A stretch of 64,000 bases of DNA from Desulfocapsaceae bacterium (GCA_031292275.1 JARLHL010000017.1:59279-123278), one strand, 5' to 3'. Counted from the first letter of the stretch, positions 8,299 to 19,024 are shown. The notes: generated by a model from the sequence alone, not told the origin. Program-made: numbers and translations.

Positions 8299-9768
8299 AT
8301 GACTTTTTTCAAAGAAAGCGGACACCTTCCAGCAATCCTCATTGCCTGCGCACTCCTGTTGTCCGCCTGTGCGGCCGATCCGGATTTCACTCCCCCCGAG
8401 CCTCCCGGCACAAAACAGTATATCATCAACGGCGACGACGGGATCGGGCGAGCCCAGCATCTCGTCCACAATCAGGGCCCGGCTCAGGACTGGTGGCGGG
8501 CCTTCCGGTCGCAGGCCCTGGATCAGGTAATGACTCTGGCCTTGGCCGATAACAACACCCTCGCGGCAACCAGGGCCCGGCTGATGCAGGCCCGTGAAGA
8601 GGTCAATGCGGCGGCCGGCTCCCTCTGGCCGCAGGTATCCCTGGAGGCTGCGGCAGGACAGCAAAAATACGGGGTGGCCCTGTTCGGCCCCAGTGATATC
8701 CAGATCCCGCCCTTCACCTATTATACCGCGGGCCCGCAGGTGAGCTACCTGCTCGATATTGCCGGCGGCGAACGCCGGGCGGTAGAAGAGGCTCAGGCGG
8801 TGGCCGCCTATAGAGGCTATCAATTCGATGCCCTGCGGCTCTCGCTCAGCGGGAATGTGATGTCCCAGGCCCTGGGAATAGCCTCCGCCAGGGCCCAACT
8901 GGCCGTGCTGGAGGACATCATAGCCGACGATCATAAGAATATTGAATTGGTCCGGATCGCCCGCAATGCCGGATCGGGGACGATGACGGAAGTGCTGGGC
9001 GCCCAGGCCCAGCTGGCCCAGGATCAGGCCCTGCTGCCGCCCCTGCGCCAGCAGTTGAGCGTCGCCCAGCATGCGCTGGCCATTCTGGCCGGCAAGGCCC
9101 CGGCAGACTGGCGAACACCTGACTTTGATCTGTCGGCATTTACCCTGCCCTCCGAACTGCCGCTGAGCCTGCCCTCCGAACTGGTGCGCGCCCGCCCGGA
9201 CATTATGGCCTCCGAGGCACAGCTGCACGCAGCCACTGCGGCCCTGGGTGTGGCCACCGCCAATCTCTATCCGGCCATTACACTTTCGGCCAATACCGTG
9301 CAGGAATCGCTCACGCCCGGCAACCTTTTCAATGCCTCAGCAAATACCTGGGCCCTGGCCGCAGGTCTGACGGCGCCGATCTTCAACGGAGGAGCCCTGC
9401 AGGCAAAAAAACGGGCAGCCGAAGAGGCCTGCGAGGCTGCCCTGGCCTCCTACAAACAGGTTGTGCTCCAGTCTTTCGGCCAGGTGGCCGACGTTCTAAA
9501 GGCACTTGAACATGACGCCCAGCAGATTGATGCCCAGCAACATGCGCTGGAGACGGCCCAATCCTCACTGAACCTGGCCCGTCTGAGCTATAGTGCCGGC
9601 AATATCGGCGTCCTGCAGGTTCTCGATGCTGAACGGTTATTCAACCAGGCCCGCCTTGGTCTGACCCATGCCCGCATCCGACAGTATCAGGATACGGCGC
9701 TGCTTTATCTTGCCCTCGGCGGCGGGAGCCTCTCTCAAAGAGCAGAGACCCAACAGGAATTTCACTAA
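8299..9768 (+). CDS. Outer-membrane efflux lipoprotein, NodT/TolC family
   Basis: This is the outer-membrane channel of the tripartite pump. The N-terminus has a lipoprotein signal with the lipobox LLSAC (Cys about residue 23), as in NodT/OprM proteins. Two OEP repeats follow, marked by DWWRAFRSQALDQVMTLAL near the start of the first and by LPSELVRARPDIMASEAQL in the second, a phrase typical of the family. At 489 residues the length is normal. The gene sits 4 bases after the pump gene and ends the operon. The stop codon is immediately followed by a dispersed intergenic element listed separately. Confidence 0.92.
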   Translation: MTFFKESGHLPAILIACALLLSACAADPDFTPPEPPGTKQYIINGDDGIGRAQHLVHNQGPAQDWWRAFRSQALDQVMTLALADNNTLAATRARLMQAREEVNAAAGSLWPQVSLEAAAGQQKYGVALFGPSDIQIPPFTYYTAGPQVSYLLDIAGGERRAVEEAQAVAAYRGYQFDALRLSLSGNVMSQALGIASARAQLAVLEDIIADDHKNIELVRIARNAGSGTMTEVLGAQAQLAQDQALLPPLRQQLSVAQHALAILAGKAPADWRTPDFDLSAFTLPSELPLSLPSELVRARPDIMASEAQLHAATAALGVATANLYPAITLSANTVQESLTPGNLFNASANTWALAAGLTAPIFNGGALQAKKRAAEEACEAALASYKQVVLQSFGQVADVLKALEHDAQQIDAQQHALETAQSSLNLARLSYSAGNIGVLQVLDAERLFNQARLGLTHARIRQYQDTALLYLALGGGSLSQRAETQQEFH

Positions 9769-9850
9769 CCGGCTTGGCTGGTGCGGGCTGGCCGGCCCAC
9801 GACGAATCATGAAAGCCTGTCACTTCGGCAAGGCAATGCCGCCGCTTTGA
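9769..9850 (+). repeat. Dispersed intergenic element, copy A
   Basis: Directly after the NodT-type stop codon is a segment that closely matches another intergenic site at 29691-29790. Shared parts are CCGGCTTGGC(T/C)GG at the 5' end and, 40-43 bases later, ATGAAAGC-NNN-TCACTTCGGCA. In this copy the downstream CGGCA/TGCCG can pair into a small hairpin. Read as codons the core would encode a 13-residue peptide starting MKACHFGK, but no ribosome-binding site precedes it. Its role is unknown; an RNA structure or a small mobile repeat are both possible. Confidence 0.55.
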
Positions 9851-9900
9851 CGAGACTTTCTTATAAACCCTGACAACCACCGCCCCAAAAGGAATACAGT

Positions 9901-10356
9901 ATGTATCGCACCATTGTCTTCGCCTATGACGGCAGCGTCGAATGCCGCAATGCCATGCAGGAAGGCATCGCCCTGGCTGTAAAGTGCAACGCCACCTGCC
10001 ACCTCCTGGCAGTGATCCCCTCACCTCCGGCGCTGGCCATGGTCGCCGGTCAACTCCCCGAGGACCTGCTGGAAAAAGAACTGGCCACGGCCAATACGGT
10101 ACTGGCGCAGGGGGTTTCCTCCCTCGGCAGCAGGGGGCTTAAGGTGACGGGAGCAGTCCGGGCCTGGAAGGAACCCGATGAGGCCATCATCAGCTTCGCC
10201 CGCGAGACCTGCGCTGACCTGGTGATTGTCGGCCATCATCAGCGTTCACCCTTTGCCCGCTGGTGGTGCGGCTCGGTGGGCCATTCGCTCCTTGACCATC
10301 TGCCCTGCAGCCTGCTGGTGGCCATGCCGCGCGCGTCTGCATTGCAGGAGGGGTGA
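9901..10356 (+). CDS. Universal stress protein (UspA family)
   Basis: This is a small cytoplasmic UspA-fold protein of 151 residues. It begins MYRTIVFAYDGSVECRNAM, the usual first strand and DGS nucleotide loop. The C-terminal glycine-rich segment is VIVGHHQRSPFARWWCGSVGHSLL. The canonical ATP-binding pattern G-2x-G-9x-G(S/T) is altered here, because the second glycine is a glutamine, so it may belong to the non-ATP-binding class. A ribosome-binding site AAGGA lies about 7 bases upstream of the ATG. It is 132 bases from the efflux operon and probably transcribed separately. Its function in stress survival is known only at family level. Confidence 0.88.
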   Translation: MYRTIVFAYDGSVECRNAMQEGIALAVKCNATCHLLAVIPSPPALAMVAGQLPEDLLEKELATANTVLAQGVSSLGSRGLKVTGAVRAWKEPDEAIISFARETCADLVIVGHHQRSPFARWWCGSVGHSLLDHLPCSLLVAMPRASALQEG

Positions 10357-10494
10357 AGACAGAGCCCCCCGGAATGCGGCAGATCGTTATTCCAGTGCTA
10401 ATTTCACAGACGGCAGGTATAGTACAAAAATCGGTTCGTCAGGCCGGCTTGAGCGGCAGGCGGCATACTTCATACACTTTTTCAGAATGCATCT

Positions 10495-11052
10495 ATGAAA
10501 CTTCTCTTTGACTTCTTTCCCATCCTGCTTTTTTTTATCGCCTATAAATTTTTTGATATCTATGTGGCGACTGCAGTAGTCATAGTCTCCACCTTTCTGC
10601 AGGTCGGCATCTATTGGATGAAGACCCGCAAGGTGGCGGTCATGCAGCTCATCACTCTGGCAATCGTCATAATATTCGGGGGATTGACACTCTATCTGCA
10701 TGACGATCAGTTCATCAAATGGAAGCCGACCGTGATCAACTGGCTCTTTGGCGGCGGATTTCTGGCCAGCCAGGCCTTTGGCCGGCAGACTGCCGTCGAA
10801 CGGATACTGGGCGGCAGCCTGAGCCTGCCAAAGCCTGTGTGGCAGCGCCTCAATCTTGGCTGGGTGGCTTTTTTCCTGTGTTCAGGTGCGGCAAATCTCT
10901 ACGTCATGAGTCATTTTGACCGCGACACATGGGTCAACTTCAAGCTCTTCGGGATGCTTGGCCTGACAGTACTCTTCATTCTTCTCCAGTCCCTCTTCCT
11001 CTCACGTTACATGATCGACTCCAAGGCCCCGGAATCGACAGACAAGCTCTGA
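10495..11052 (+). CDS. yciB: YciB-type inner-membrane protein (septation protein A family)
   Basis: This is a five-helix inner-membrane protein of 185 residues, close to the usual 180 of YciB/IspZ. The family hallmarks are present: LLFDFFPILLFFIAYK at the N-terminus, the FGGLTLYLHDDQFIKWKPT block in the middle, and LNLGWVAFFLCSGAANLYV near the end. In enterobacteria YciB interacts with cell-elongation and division proteins and affects envelope integrity. There is no ribosome-binding site of note before the ATG and the preceding 138 bases show no gene. It is monocistronic here and convergent with the next universal stress gene. Confidence 0.93.
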   Translation: MKLLFDFFPILLFFIAYKFFDIYVATAVVIVSTFLQVGIYWMKTRKVAVMQLITLAIVIIFGGLTLYLHDDQFIKWKPTVINWLFGGGFLASQAFGRQTAVERILGGSLSLPKPVWQRLNLGWVAFFLCSGAANLYVMSHFDRDTWVNFKLFGMLGLTVLFILLQSLFLSRYMIDSKAPESTDKL

Positions 11053-11407
11053 TTGGTGCAGACAAGGGCCGGAGAGGCCGAATTTCCCCGGATCACAGCC
11101 AGCAAAGGGAGACTGCCGCAGACGGGGCAATAGCCTTTGCTCCACGCCCCGTACTCCTCCCCCAGGTCAGGTCCTGCCGGGCAGGCGGGAGAATATGATG
11201 CGACATCTTCTTGCAATCGCGAAAGAAGGCATATGCATTTGAGTCAGTCGGAACAGGCAATCAATGGGAGTGAGCAGATATTGGGGGATTTTTTTGGGGG
11301 GGGAATGAGGATTGACTCTCGATTGAAGAGAAGCGGTTCCGTCAAGACGCCGGCTAAGGACCGACATCGCGACCATGATTCCGAAACCGCATCCCTTTTT
11401 CCGCAGC
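11053..11407. other. Convergent intergenic spacer
   Basis: This lies between the convergent yciB and universal stress genes. It holds a T7 run followed by a G8 run near 11291-11305 and several short GC-rich hairpins, but no reading frame with recognisable content. Terminators for both flanking genes would be expected here; none stands out. Confidence 0.4.
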
Positions 11408-11848
11408 CTACTTGTACGGATTCATCACCAGGCAGGGGCAGCCGGCCCTTTTTACGACCCGTTCGGCCACACTCCCCAGCAAAATCTTTTCAAGCCCTTT
11501 GGCCCCGTGGGTTCCGATAATGATCATGTCGGCGCTTTCCTGTTTTGCATAGCCGACAATCTCGTCCACCGTGTCGCCAAGAAGGACCTTGCCGCTGCTG
11601 TGCGGACTGACGAGATCGATATCCTGAATCAGATTGGCCATCCTCTCCTCCGCATCCGAACTTCGCTTCACATCAAAGTCGCTGAAGGAGGGGCTGCCCA
11701 GCATCATATCCCCCATGACAAAGGGCTCCAGGACATGGCAGAAGCTGATCTCCGCCGAGAGTTGCCTGGCGATATATACCGCGTATTCTACAAGCCTTTG
11801 TGTATTCTTCTGAAAATCCACAGGGACGACGATCTTTTTGATTTCCAT
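11408..11848 (-). CDS. Universal stress protein (UspA family), ATP-binding type
   Basis: This 146-residue UspA-fold protein starts MEIKKIVVPVDFQKNTQRL. It keeps the full ATP-binding pattern near the C-terminus, IGTHGAKGLEKILLGSV, matching G-2x-G-9x-G-S. In this respect it differs from the other universal stress protein 1 kb away. It ends with the common CPCLVM strand. It is transcribed away from the ATP synthase operon and lies just downstream of it on the same strand, separated by 290 bases, so co-regulation with energy stress is conceivable but not shown. A good ribosome-binding site (AAGGAGG) lies just upstream. Confidence 0.9.
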   Translation of the reverse strand: MEIKKIVVPVDFQKNTQRLVEYAVYIARQLSAEISFCHVLEPFVMGDMMLGSPSFSDFDVKRSSDAEERMANLIQDIDLVSPHSSGKVLLGDTVDEIVGYAKQESADMIIIGTHGAKGLEKILLGSVAERVVKRAGCPCLVMNPYK

Positions 11849-12101
11849 AATTCATTACCTCCTTGGAAGAGAGAGCGGCTGGAACAGCATTCTATAAAAC
11901 TTTCCAATACAACAAAGAGGACAACACGAATCTCAGTTCAGATACAACCTTGGAAATATTGAATGATATCAGGGAAGAATTTTGTTTTGACCGAGACTAT
12001 ACTCTCTAAGAGAACCTCCTGTCTCAATTAAAGTATATATCCATGGCCGGCAATTGGGAAATGAAAAATGAGGTAAAAATCACCTTGGCCTGAAGCCCCC
12101 G

Positions 12102-12128
12102 GGCGGCGACCTGTATCATAAGGCCGCC
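12102..12128 (-). terminator. Hairpin after the ATP synthase operon
   Basis: A 6-bp GC stem (GGCGGC/GCCGCC) closes a 15-base loop 11 bases after the gamma-subunit stop codon. On the minus strand a TTTTT run follows only about 20 bases later. It may help end the operon transcript, but it is not a standard intrinsic terminator. Confidence 0.3.
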
Positions 12129-12138
12129 AAGAGTGCTC

Positions 12139-13023
12139 TCAATCCGATTTCGCAGATAAAGCCTCAAAACCTGAAATAATATCAAAAAGTTCCTGATCAA
12201 TAGAGCTCTGCCGCAGGCGGTGAAATCGCCCGCCCAGTTCCTCGAGCAGCTCTTCGATGTTTTTTTCCGCCCGCTGCATTGCTGCCAGGCGGCTGGCATT
12301 CTCGCTGGCCAGCGACTCGGCGCAGGCCCGGAAAAGGGATACGAAGAGGTATTCGCCGATCAGAGCGCCCAGAGTGGCTGCGCTATTCCCGAAGACCTGG
12401 GGAAGCTGGGCAGTCGGCCAGGGGAGCGCCTGCAGCCTCCGCCGCCAGGCGTCATCGAGGGGGAGCAATCGCTGACATACCGGGGTATAGCCACCCTGAC
12501 AGGGACGGTTGTGAAAGAGGTAAAACGGCCCCCCCTCACTCTGACTCCTGAAGGCCTCAGTCTCCATGAGGATCTGGCCAACCAGAGGGGTGATGCCGGC
12601 AACGGCGTTGGGCAGGACGAAGCCGCCCCGCAGAGACAGGGCCTCGTCTGCAAGGCGTGCGGCAATCCTCTCCCCCACCGCCCACACCTGGAGACAGCCG
12701 CCCCAATCCACCAGGGTCTTAAGGGCGAAATCCACCAGGACCTCATTGAACTGGCCGACCAGCCCGTGGTCCGAACCGAAGATGATGGCCCCGCCGACAT
12801 CCATATCCTTTCCTCTGCCGGTGTCGGCAGGCGTAGATCCAGCCCGGCGCAGACAGACGCACAGGCCTAAATCAATGGTGTGGGAGTACTCGGCCAGGGC
12901 AGCGACCGATCTCTCGTACTGGACAATGCCTGATGCTGCCAGGGCCTTCATTGAACGGACCACGGACTGCAGGTCCTTCGCCCCTCCAATCATCCTGAGA
13001 AGACTCGCCTGGGTATCGCTCAT
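12139..13023 (-). CDS. atpG: N-type ATP synthase F1 gamma subunit
   Basis: This is the central rotor shaft of the F1 sector, last gene of the N-ATPase operon. The protein (294 residues) has the two long helices expected at the termini. The N-terminal one contains [20 protein letters not shown], the family's bearing region, and the C-terminal one ends [19 protein letters not shown], the usual ITxEL-DIIxGxxAL form. The middle is more divergent than in housekeeping gamma subunits, as is typical for N-ATPases. Its ATG overlaps the alpha-subunit stop (ATGA), implying coupled translation. Gamma lying directly after alpha is the standard N-ATPase order; no delta gene intervenes. Confidence 0.92.
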   Translation of the reverse strand: MSDTQASLLRMIGGAKDLQSVVRSMKALAASGIVQYERSVAALAEYSHTIDLGLCVCLRRAGSTPADTGRGKDMDVGGAIIFGSDHGLVGQFNEVLVDFALKTLVDWGGCLQVWAVGERIAARLADEALSLRGGFVLPNAVAGITPLVGQILMETEAFRSQSEGGPFYLFHNRPCQGGYTPVCQRLLPLDDAWRRRLQALPWPTAQLPQVFGNSAATLGALIGEYLFVSLFRACAESLASENASRLAAMQRAEKNIEELLEELGGRFHRLRQSSIDQELFDIISGFEALSAKSD

Positions 13024-14639
13024 GTCTCCTCCTTTTGCCGGAGGGAAGAATCAGCCCCTGGTCCATCGAGCCGGCCTTGCAGGCTGAGGAGGGCATCGCG
13101 GGCGATGGCGATAATCTGCAGGCGGTCCTCGTCACTCAGCCTTTCGGCCGTAATCAGACGCTCACACAGGTCTCCGGGGAGGAGGGCGGCGGCCCCGGAG
13201 AGGCAACCCTCGGCAGCAGCCATCTGCTCAAGGGGAACCGTATCCAGTAATCCGGCGGTCAGCGCCAGCAGGACCATGATCTGCGCAGGCACCGCCACCG
13301 GTGAAAATTCAGGCTGCTTCAGACAGGCACGCAGGTGTCGTCCATGCTCTATCGTCCTGCGGGTCTCCGGATCCAGCCGGGCACCGAAACGGGCAAAGGT
13401 CTCAAGCTCTTCAAACTGGGCATAGGCCAATTTGAGATCGCCGGCCACCGCCCGGTAGGCTGCGCGCTGGGCCTTACCGCCCACCCGCGATACGGATCTG
13501 CCCACATCGACGGCAGGAAGTACACCCAGTTCGAACAGCGAGGGAGAGAGGCAGATCTGCCCGTCGGTGATGGAGATCAGGTTGGTGGGGATGAAGGCGG
13601 ACATATTCTGGGCCTCGGTCTCGATGATCGGCAGGGCGGTGAGCGAACCTCCCCCCAGCCCTTCCCGCAGGCGGGTCGCCCTTTCCAGCAGGCGTGAGTG
13701 GATATAAAAAATATCTCCGGGAAAAGCCTCCCGGCCGGGAGGTCTGCGCAGGAGCAGGGAAAGCTCGCGATAGGCGCGGGCATGATGGGTGAGATCATCA
13801 TAGACGATCAGTACATCACGGCCCGCTTCCATAAAATACTCGGCTATGCTGGTGGCGGCGTAAGGGGCAATATAGGCAAGCCCCGGCGGGTCGTTGCCCT
13901 CAGCCACAACCACCACGGTGGAAACAAGAGCGCCCCTGTCCCTGAGGACCGCCGCCGTCTTCGCCACGCTTGCTGCCCGTTGGCCGATGGCGCAATAGAC
14001 GCTGATGACCCCGGTTTCCCGCTGATTGAGAATCGTGTCGATGGCTATGGCCGTCTTCCCGGTCTGACGATCTCCCAGGATCAGCTCACGCTGGCCGCGA
14101 CCGACAGGGATAAGGGCATCAATGACCTTGATGCCGGTCTGCAGCGGAACGGCAACGGGCGCGCGGTCCATGATCGCCGCCGACGGCCGCTCAATGGGCA
14201 GGCGCTGGCGGCAGGCTATGGGACCGCGACCGTCAAGAGGATTGCCCAAAGGGTCGATAATGCGCCCCAGCAGTTCCTCTCCCACGGCCACATCCATGAC
14301 CCGTCCTGTCCGCAGGACCTTTTCCCCCGCACGGAGATCCCGGTAGTCAGTCAAAAGGACGGCCCCGATCTCATGCTCGTCCACGTCAAAGGCAATACCA
14401 AAGCCCCCTCCCGAAAACTGCAGCAGTTCCTCAAGGCCCACACCCGGAAGACCCGAGACCTTTGCTGTAGCCGTTGAAACACTCAGAACGCGGCCAACCT
14501 CATGGGCAGCCAGCTGCGGCGCAAAGGTCTCCCGCCCCCTGCGGATCCCGGCAAAGGCCCGGCTTACTATGTCCAGCAGATCTTCAGGGCCTGCCGCCGG
14601 AGTCAGCCATTCCGGATATGATTTCTCTTTCATGGTCAT
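13020..14639 (-). CDS. atpA: N-type ATP synthase F1 alpha subunit
   Basis: This is the regulatory nucleotide-binding subunit of the F1 hexamer. The P-loop [10 protein letters not shown], the catalytic-interface block [16 protein letters not shown] and the segment [26 protein letters not shown] are all intact and diagnostic for alpha subunits. I use the ATG at 14639 (539 residues). The frame is open 38 codons further up, but that would run inside the b-subunit gene, and ATGs at 14651 and 14633 are alternatives. The protein is somewhat divergent in the N-terminal crown domain. It lies between the b and gamma genes of the operon. Confidence 0.94.
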   Translation of the reverse strand: MTMKEKSYPEWLTPAAGPEDLLDIVSRAFAGIRRGRETFAPQLAAHEVGRVLSVSTATAKVSGLPGVGLEELLQFSGGGFGIAFDVDEHEIGAVLLTDYRDLRAGEKVLRTGRVMDVAVGEELLGRIIDPLGNPLDGRGPIACRQRLPIERPSAAIMDRAPVAVPLQTGIKVIDALIPVGRGQRELILGDRQTGKTAIAIDTILNQRETGVISVYCAIGQRAASVAKTAAVLRDRGALVSTVVVVAEGNDPPGLAYIAPYAATSIAEYFMEAGRDVLIVYDDLTHHARAYRELSLLLRRPPGREAFPGDIFYIHSRLLERATRLREGLGGGSLTALPIIETEAQNMSAFIPTNLISITDGQICLSPSLFELGVLPAVDVGRSVSRVGGKAQRAAYRAVAGDLKLAYAQFEELETFARFGARLDPETRRTIEHGRHLRACLKQPEFSPVAVPAQIMVLLALTAGLLDTVPLEQMAAAEGCLSGAAALLPGDLCERLITAERLSDEDRLQIIAIARDALLSLQGRLDGPGADSSLRQKEET

Positions 14640-14673
14640 CAGGCTGTACATCCCATCGAACTTCGTTTCACAA

Positions 14674-15429
14674 TCAGACCTGCAGAAGTTCGCCGATATT
14701 ATTTTCAAGGCCCGCCAGATAGCCTGCAATACTCCAGGCCACCTCCTGCCCATTCACACTCACCTCAATGCCGCAAAGCAGGTCCTGTCCGGTTTCAAAA
14801 CGAACCTCTCCATCGCAGGCCAGGACCTCCCGCACCGTACGCTCAACCGTCTCCCGCAGCCCATCGGAGAGGGTAAAGGTGCTGCACACCAGAACCGGCT
14901 CCGCTCCGGCCAGGCAGGAAGACCGGAGAACATTTTTTTCCTGATCGGTCAGAGCCCGGCAGCGGCGGACAAAGGCATCGACCATCTGTTCCTCAAGCCC
15001 TGCCGAGGCCAGGTCTCCCAGGGTCCTCCGGGCAATGGCAAAGACCTCGTCCCGGGTCCTGCGCAGTATTTCTTCCCTGAGCCTCATAAAATCCTTGCTC
15101 AGTGCCTCCCGCCGCCTAGCCACCAATTCCTCCGATTCCCTGCGCGCATCCTCCAGCAGCGCTTGGCCCTGGGACTTGGCTGCCTCGGCAGCCTGAGCCA
15201 GCAGGGAGCGCCGCTGCCGCTCAAAATCCTCGTTCTTCTGCTGAAACGCCTGATACTCCAGCCGTGCCTCGTCCCGCTGCGCAGCGGCATCTGCCAGTGC
15301 AGCCGCAACCCGCCTCTCCCGCGCATCGATGGCATTCAGAATGGGATGATAAAGGAAACGCTTCAGCAGCCACACCAGTATCAGGAAATTAACCGTCTGG
15401 GCAAAAACGGTGAACCAGTCGATAAGCAT
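14674..15429 (-). CDS. atpF: N-type ATP synthase F0 b subunit (long form)
   Basis: This is the peripheral stalk subunit. One N-terminal membrane helix ([23 protein letters not shown] split at its end) precedes the common [14 protein letters not shown] segment and a long charged coiled coil to about residue 160. The protein is 251 residues, roughly 90 longer than ordinary b subunits. The extra C-terminal domain is typical of N-ATPases, which lack a separate delta gene, and probably attaches the stalk to F1. No delta gene is present in this operon. It starts 3 bases after the c-subunit stop codon. Confidence 0.9.
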   Translation of the reverse strand: MLIDWFTVFAQTVNFLILVWLLKRFLYHPILNAIDARERRVAAALADAAAQRDEARLEYQAFQQKNEDFERQRRSLLAQAAEAAKSQGQALLEDARRESEELVARRREALSKDFMRLREEILRRTRDEVFAIARRTLGDLASAGLEEQMVDAFVRRCRALTDQEKNVLRSSCLAGAEPVLVCSTFTLSDGLRETVERTVREVLACDGEVRFETGQDLLCGIEVSVNGQEVAWSIAGYLAGLENNIGELLQV

Positions 15430-15432
15430 GGC

Positions 15433-15714
15433 TCATTTTCCTCCCGTCTGGGCAATTATATGATTCCAAAATGGATTGGCGAAGATCAGAATCATCGAGA
15501 CCACAAAACAGTAAATGGCGGTGGACTCGATCATCGCCAGACCGACGAAGAGAGTACGGGTGATGGTCGACGCAGCATCGGGCTGCTGGGCCAGCGAGCT
15601 CAGTGCCGTGGATACGGCCCGCCCTTCTCCCAGCGCCGGCCCGATCACCCCGACGGCGATGGTCAAACCAGCCGTAAAAATCGACACGACGGCAATAACT
15701 GTCAGATTATCCAT
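15433..15714 (-). CDS. atpE: N-type ATP synthase F0 c subunit (rotor ring)
   Basis: This is the 93-residue ion-carrying ring subunit with two membrane helices and a polar QQPDA loop. The essential carboxylate lies in helix 2 (AMIESTAIYCF); the E-S-T-x-x-Y pattern matches Na+-binding rings at that end. In helix 1 the residue corresponding to the sodium-ligand glutamine is a glutamate (GPALGEGRA), giving two facing carboxylates, a form described for N-ATPase rings. Ion preference therefore cannot be fixed from sequence alone. The ATG at 15714 is preceded by AAAGGAGGCCC, a strong ribosome-binding site; the longer open frame upstream overlaps the a-subunit gene and is not used. Confidence 0.94.
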   Translation of the reverse strand: MDNLTVIAVVSIFTAGLTIAVGVIGPALGEGRAVSTALSSLAQQPDAASTITRTLFVGLAMIESTAIYCFVVSMILIFANPFWNHIIAQTGGK

Positions 15715-15724
15715 GGGGCCTCCT

Positions 15725-16429
15725 TTATGGTGTTGATGATGCAGTTCCCGCCTTGCCTGCAGGCCCTGCGCTCTCCATGGCGGCTGCAATATAGACTGCG
15801 GCAAGGATACTGAAGATATAGGCCTGGACCATCCCGGTCAGCAGCCCCAGAACGGTCATGAACAGAGGAAAGATGAAGGGAGTGATGGTCAGGAGTATGC
15901 CTGCAATCATCTCGCCGCTCATCATGTTGCCGAACAGGCGCACCGCCAGGGCCAGGGTCCGGGAGATCTCGCCGATGATGTTGAAGGGCAGCATGATGCA
16001 TGTGGGCTCCATATAGGACCGGCAATAACCGGCAAGCCCCCGGGCCTCGATGCCAAAAAAGGGAACAGCCACAAAGGTGCAGAGGGCAAGGGCCACCGTC
16101 GTCGACAGCGAACCGGTAGGCGGGGTGTACCCGGGAATCATCGTGCAGAGGCTGGCGGCGGCAACAAAGAGGAAGAGCGTCCCCAGAAAACCCAGGTATC
16201 TGCGCGGCTCCTTCAGCCCCACATCCCCTATCTGTTTTTCAATGGCCAGGACCACGACCTCCAGAAGATTCTGCCAGCGGGACCGCTCCGGGCCAGTGGA
16301 GAGCCTGGAGGTGACAAGCCTGGCGCCCACAGCCATAATCAGCATCAAGGCCCAGGTGAAGACGATGGTGGCGTTGAGTTTCAAAAAACCATGCTGCCAG
16401 TAGAGGATATTGTCGGGACTAATCTGCAT
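15725..16429 (-). CDS. atpB: N-type ATP synthase F0 a subunit
   Basis: This is the membrane stator subunit with the ion half-channels, 234 residues. The essential arginine opposite the c-ring carboxylate is in LALAVRLFGNMMSGEM, which is the family signature. Five to six hydrophobic helices are evident, and the C-terminal helix block contains GLLTGMVQAYIFSILAAVY. I start at the ATG at 16429 (MQISPDN), since the open frame above it overlaps the atpR gene and reads non-hydrophobic sequence. The start overlaps the atpR stop by about 10 bases. The protein lacks the long N-terminal extension of many housekeeping a subunits, as usual for N-ATPases. Confidence 0.93.
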   Translation of the reverse strand: MQISPDNILYWQHGFLKLNATIVFTWALMLIMAVGARLVTSRLSTGPERSRWQNLLEVVVLAIEKQIGDVGLKEPRRYLGFLGTLFLFVAAASLCTMIPGYTPPTGSLSTTVALALCTFVAVPFFGIEARGLAGYCRSYMEPTCIMLPFNIIGEISRTLALAVRLFGNMMSGEMIAGILLTITPFIFPLFMTVLGLLTGMVQAYIFSILAAVYIAAAMESAGPAGKAGTASSTP

Positions 16430-16721
16430 GGTCTGCCCTCCGGTATCCCTGGGTTTCAATTCGGCAGAGCCTGATCGCGGCAAAACGGGCGGTGATACAG
16501 CCGCAGAGACAGACCAGCAGGCGCTGCCACTGGCCATCTGCCACCCAGTAGAGTCCGACCAGAATCAGCCCGGTACGCAGCAAAAAGCTTACCAGAAACC
16601 AGAGCGCCGGATACTGGGCCCCAAGCCCCTTGCGCACCGTCCACCAGAGGCCCCCGTAAAAAAAGGCGCCAAGGGCAAGGCCAGCCAGCGCGACCGGCAG
16701 CAGATTCAGCATGTCATGCAT
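16419..16721 (-). CDS. atpR: AtpR, N-ATPase-specific membrane protein
   Basis: This is a 100-residue protein with three hydrophobic helices, placed between atpQ and atpB exactly as in N-ATPase operons. It contains the AGLALGAFFYGGLWWTVRKGL segment (split here by me only in description) and a short arginine-bearing stretch FLLRTGLILVGLYWVADGQW. The conserved arginine and polar residues within the helices led to the published suggestion that AtpR helps assemble or load the c ring; that role is not proven. I use the ATG at 16721 (MHDMLNLLPV). It overlaps the atpQ stop by 8 bases. Confidence 0.85.
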   Translation of the reverse strand: MHDMLNLLPVALAGLALGAFFYGGLWWTVRKGLGAQYPALWFLVSFLLRTGLILVGLYWVADGQWQRLLVCLCGCITARFAAIRLCRIETQGYRRADHAD

Positions 16722-17046
16722 CTTTATCCCCCCGTTCTTCCCGCATCTTCCGGTCCTCCTTATCCACCCAGTGCCAGGCATTGAGACACCCCAGAAGCAG
16801 CCCCATCAGCATCAGCGTCAGGGTCCAGGAGATGCTGCCACGATGGTGCCGGTCCAACCAGATCCCCAGGGCTGCTCCCAAGAGGGTGGGGAGGACCACG
16901 GACCAGCCGATCAGGCCCATCATGCCCAGACCGTACCACAGGGTGTGCGAGGTGCTGCTGCGGGCCTTGAGTTTGCGTGCGGCCCTGGCGCCGATCCCTT
17001 CGCTGAAGGCGGTCCGGCTTTTTTTCAGACGCTCATGCAGGTCCAT
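16714..17046 (-). CDS. atpQ: AtpQ, AtpI-like membrane protein of the N-ATPase
   Basis: This is a 110-residue protein with a positively charged N-terminus and two membrane helices. It is related to AtpI (AtpZ/AtpI domain), seen in the GMMGLIGWSVVLPTLLGAAL helix and the following loop with WLDRHHRGSISW. AtpI-type proteins act as c-ring assembly chaperones or Mg2+ carriers in other operons. It sits after the epsilon gene with a 14-base overlap and before atpR, the canonical N-ATPase position. Confidence 0.85.
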   Translation of the reverse strand: MDLHERLKKSRTAFSEGIGARAARKLKARSSTSHTLWYGLGMMGLIGWSVVLPTLLGAALGIWLDRHHRGSISWTLTLMLMGLLLGCLNAWHWVDKEDRKMREERGDKDA

Positions 17047-17446
17047 GCCGAATCCCCGTCAGACGGCGGATGAAGGCGGTCTCCATCTTGGCCAGGGCCG
17101 ATCGGACCTGCTGTTCCCCGTCGTCCAGATCCAGAAACACCTTCTCGACAGTCTGCCGCAGCAGGCGGAGATCCTCGCCAACCACGGCGTTGCGAACGGA
17201 CACCAGCACCTCCGGACCCGCCTTCACCAGCACGCCTTCGTCTATGGCTATATAGCGCTCGCCCTCATCTTCAGCCTCAACAGTCAAAATTCCGGCTGTC
17301 AGCGCTGCCGTACAATCAAGCCGGCGGGGCAGTATCCCGAAGGATCCCTGTCCGGTCTCGGCCACCATACGCGTCACCCCTGTCTTGCGCGCAAAAATCT
17401 GGGCAGGAAGAAGGATTGTCAATGTCATGGACGGTACTTTCACCAC
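17033..17446 (-). CDS. atpC: N-type ATP synthase F1 epsilon subunit
   Basis: This is the rotor-foot subunit of about 137 residues. The N-terminal beta-sandwich is recognisable (LTILLPAQIF, GSFGILPRRLDCTAAL, with ILPRH-like loop and VLVSVRNAV). The C-terminal helical region is short and matches N-ATPase epsilon proteins more than the housekeeping form. The start is uncertain. A GTG at 17446 follows a strong AGGGGAG ribosome-binding site by 7 bases, whereas the ATG at 17428 has only a weak site, so I prefer the GTG start. It lies 84 bases after the beta gene and overlaps atpQ by 14 bases. Confidence 0.88.
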   Translation of the reverse strand: MVKVPSMTLTILLPAQIFARKTGVTRMVAETGQGSFGILPRRLDCTAALTAGILTVEAEDEGERYIAIDEGVLVKAGPEVLVSVRNAVVGEDLRLLRQTVEKVFLDLDDGEQQVRSALAKMETAFIRRLTGIRHGPA

Positions 17447-17530
17447 AGCCGTTCTCCCCTCCTCTGTCCCCGGCGACACCTTCTCCGCCGGGCTTTACCG
17501 TTTTCCAGCTGCTGCACTCTCAAGGCACAC

Positions 17531-18997
<1,467 letters not shown>

Positions 18998-19024
18998 TCA
19001 ATTGCCTGAGAGGGCCTCAGTTAC

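Noticed and set aside
7125..8471. 448-codon minus-strand frame opposite the MFS pump
   Set aside because: Antisense shadow of a clear emrB-like gene; its Asp/His/Gln-rich translation is typical of antisense membrane-protein sequence.
10444..10500. Possible fourth copy of the dispersed element before yciB
   Set aside because: Only CCGGCTTGAGCGG resembles the 5' block; the core is missing, and the downstream ATGAAA is just the yciB start.
14569..15813. 414-codon plus-strand frame opposite atpF and atpE
   Set aside because: Antisense of well-supported subunit genes; the translation has no membrane or enzyme features of its own.
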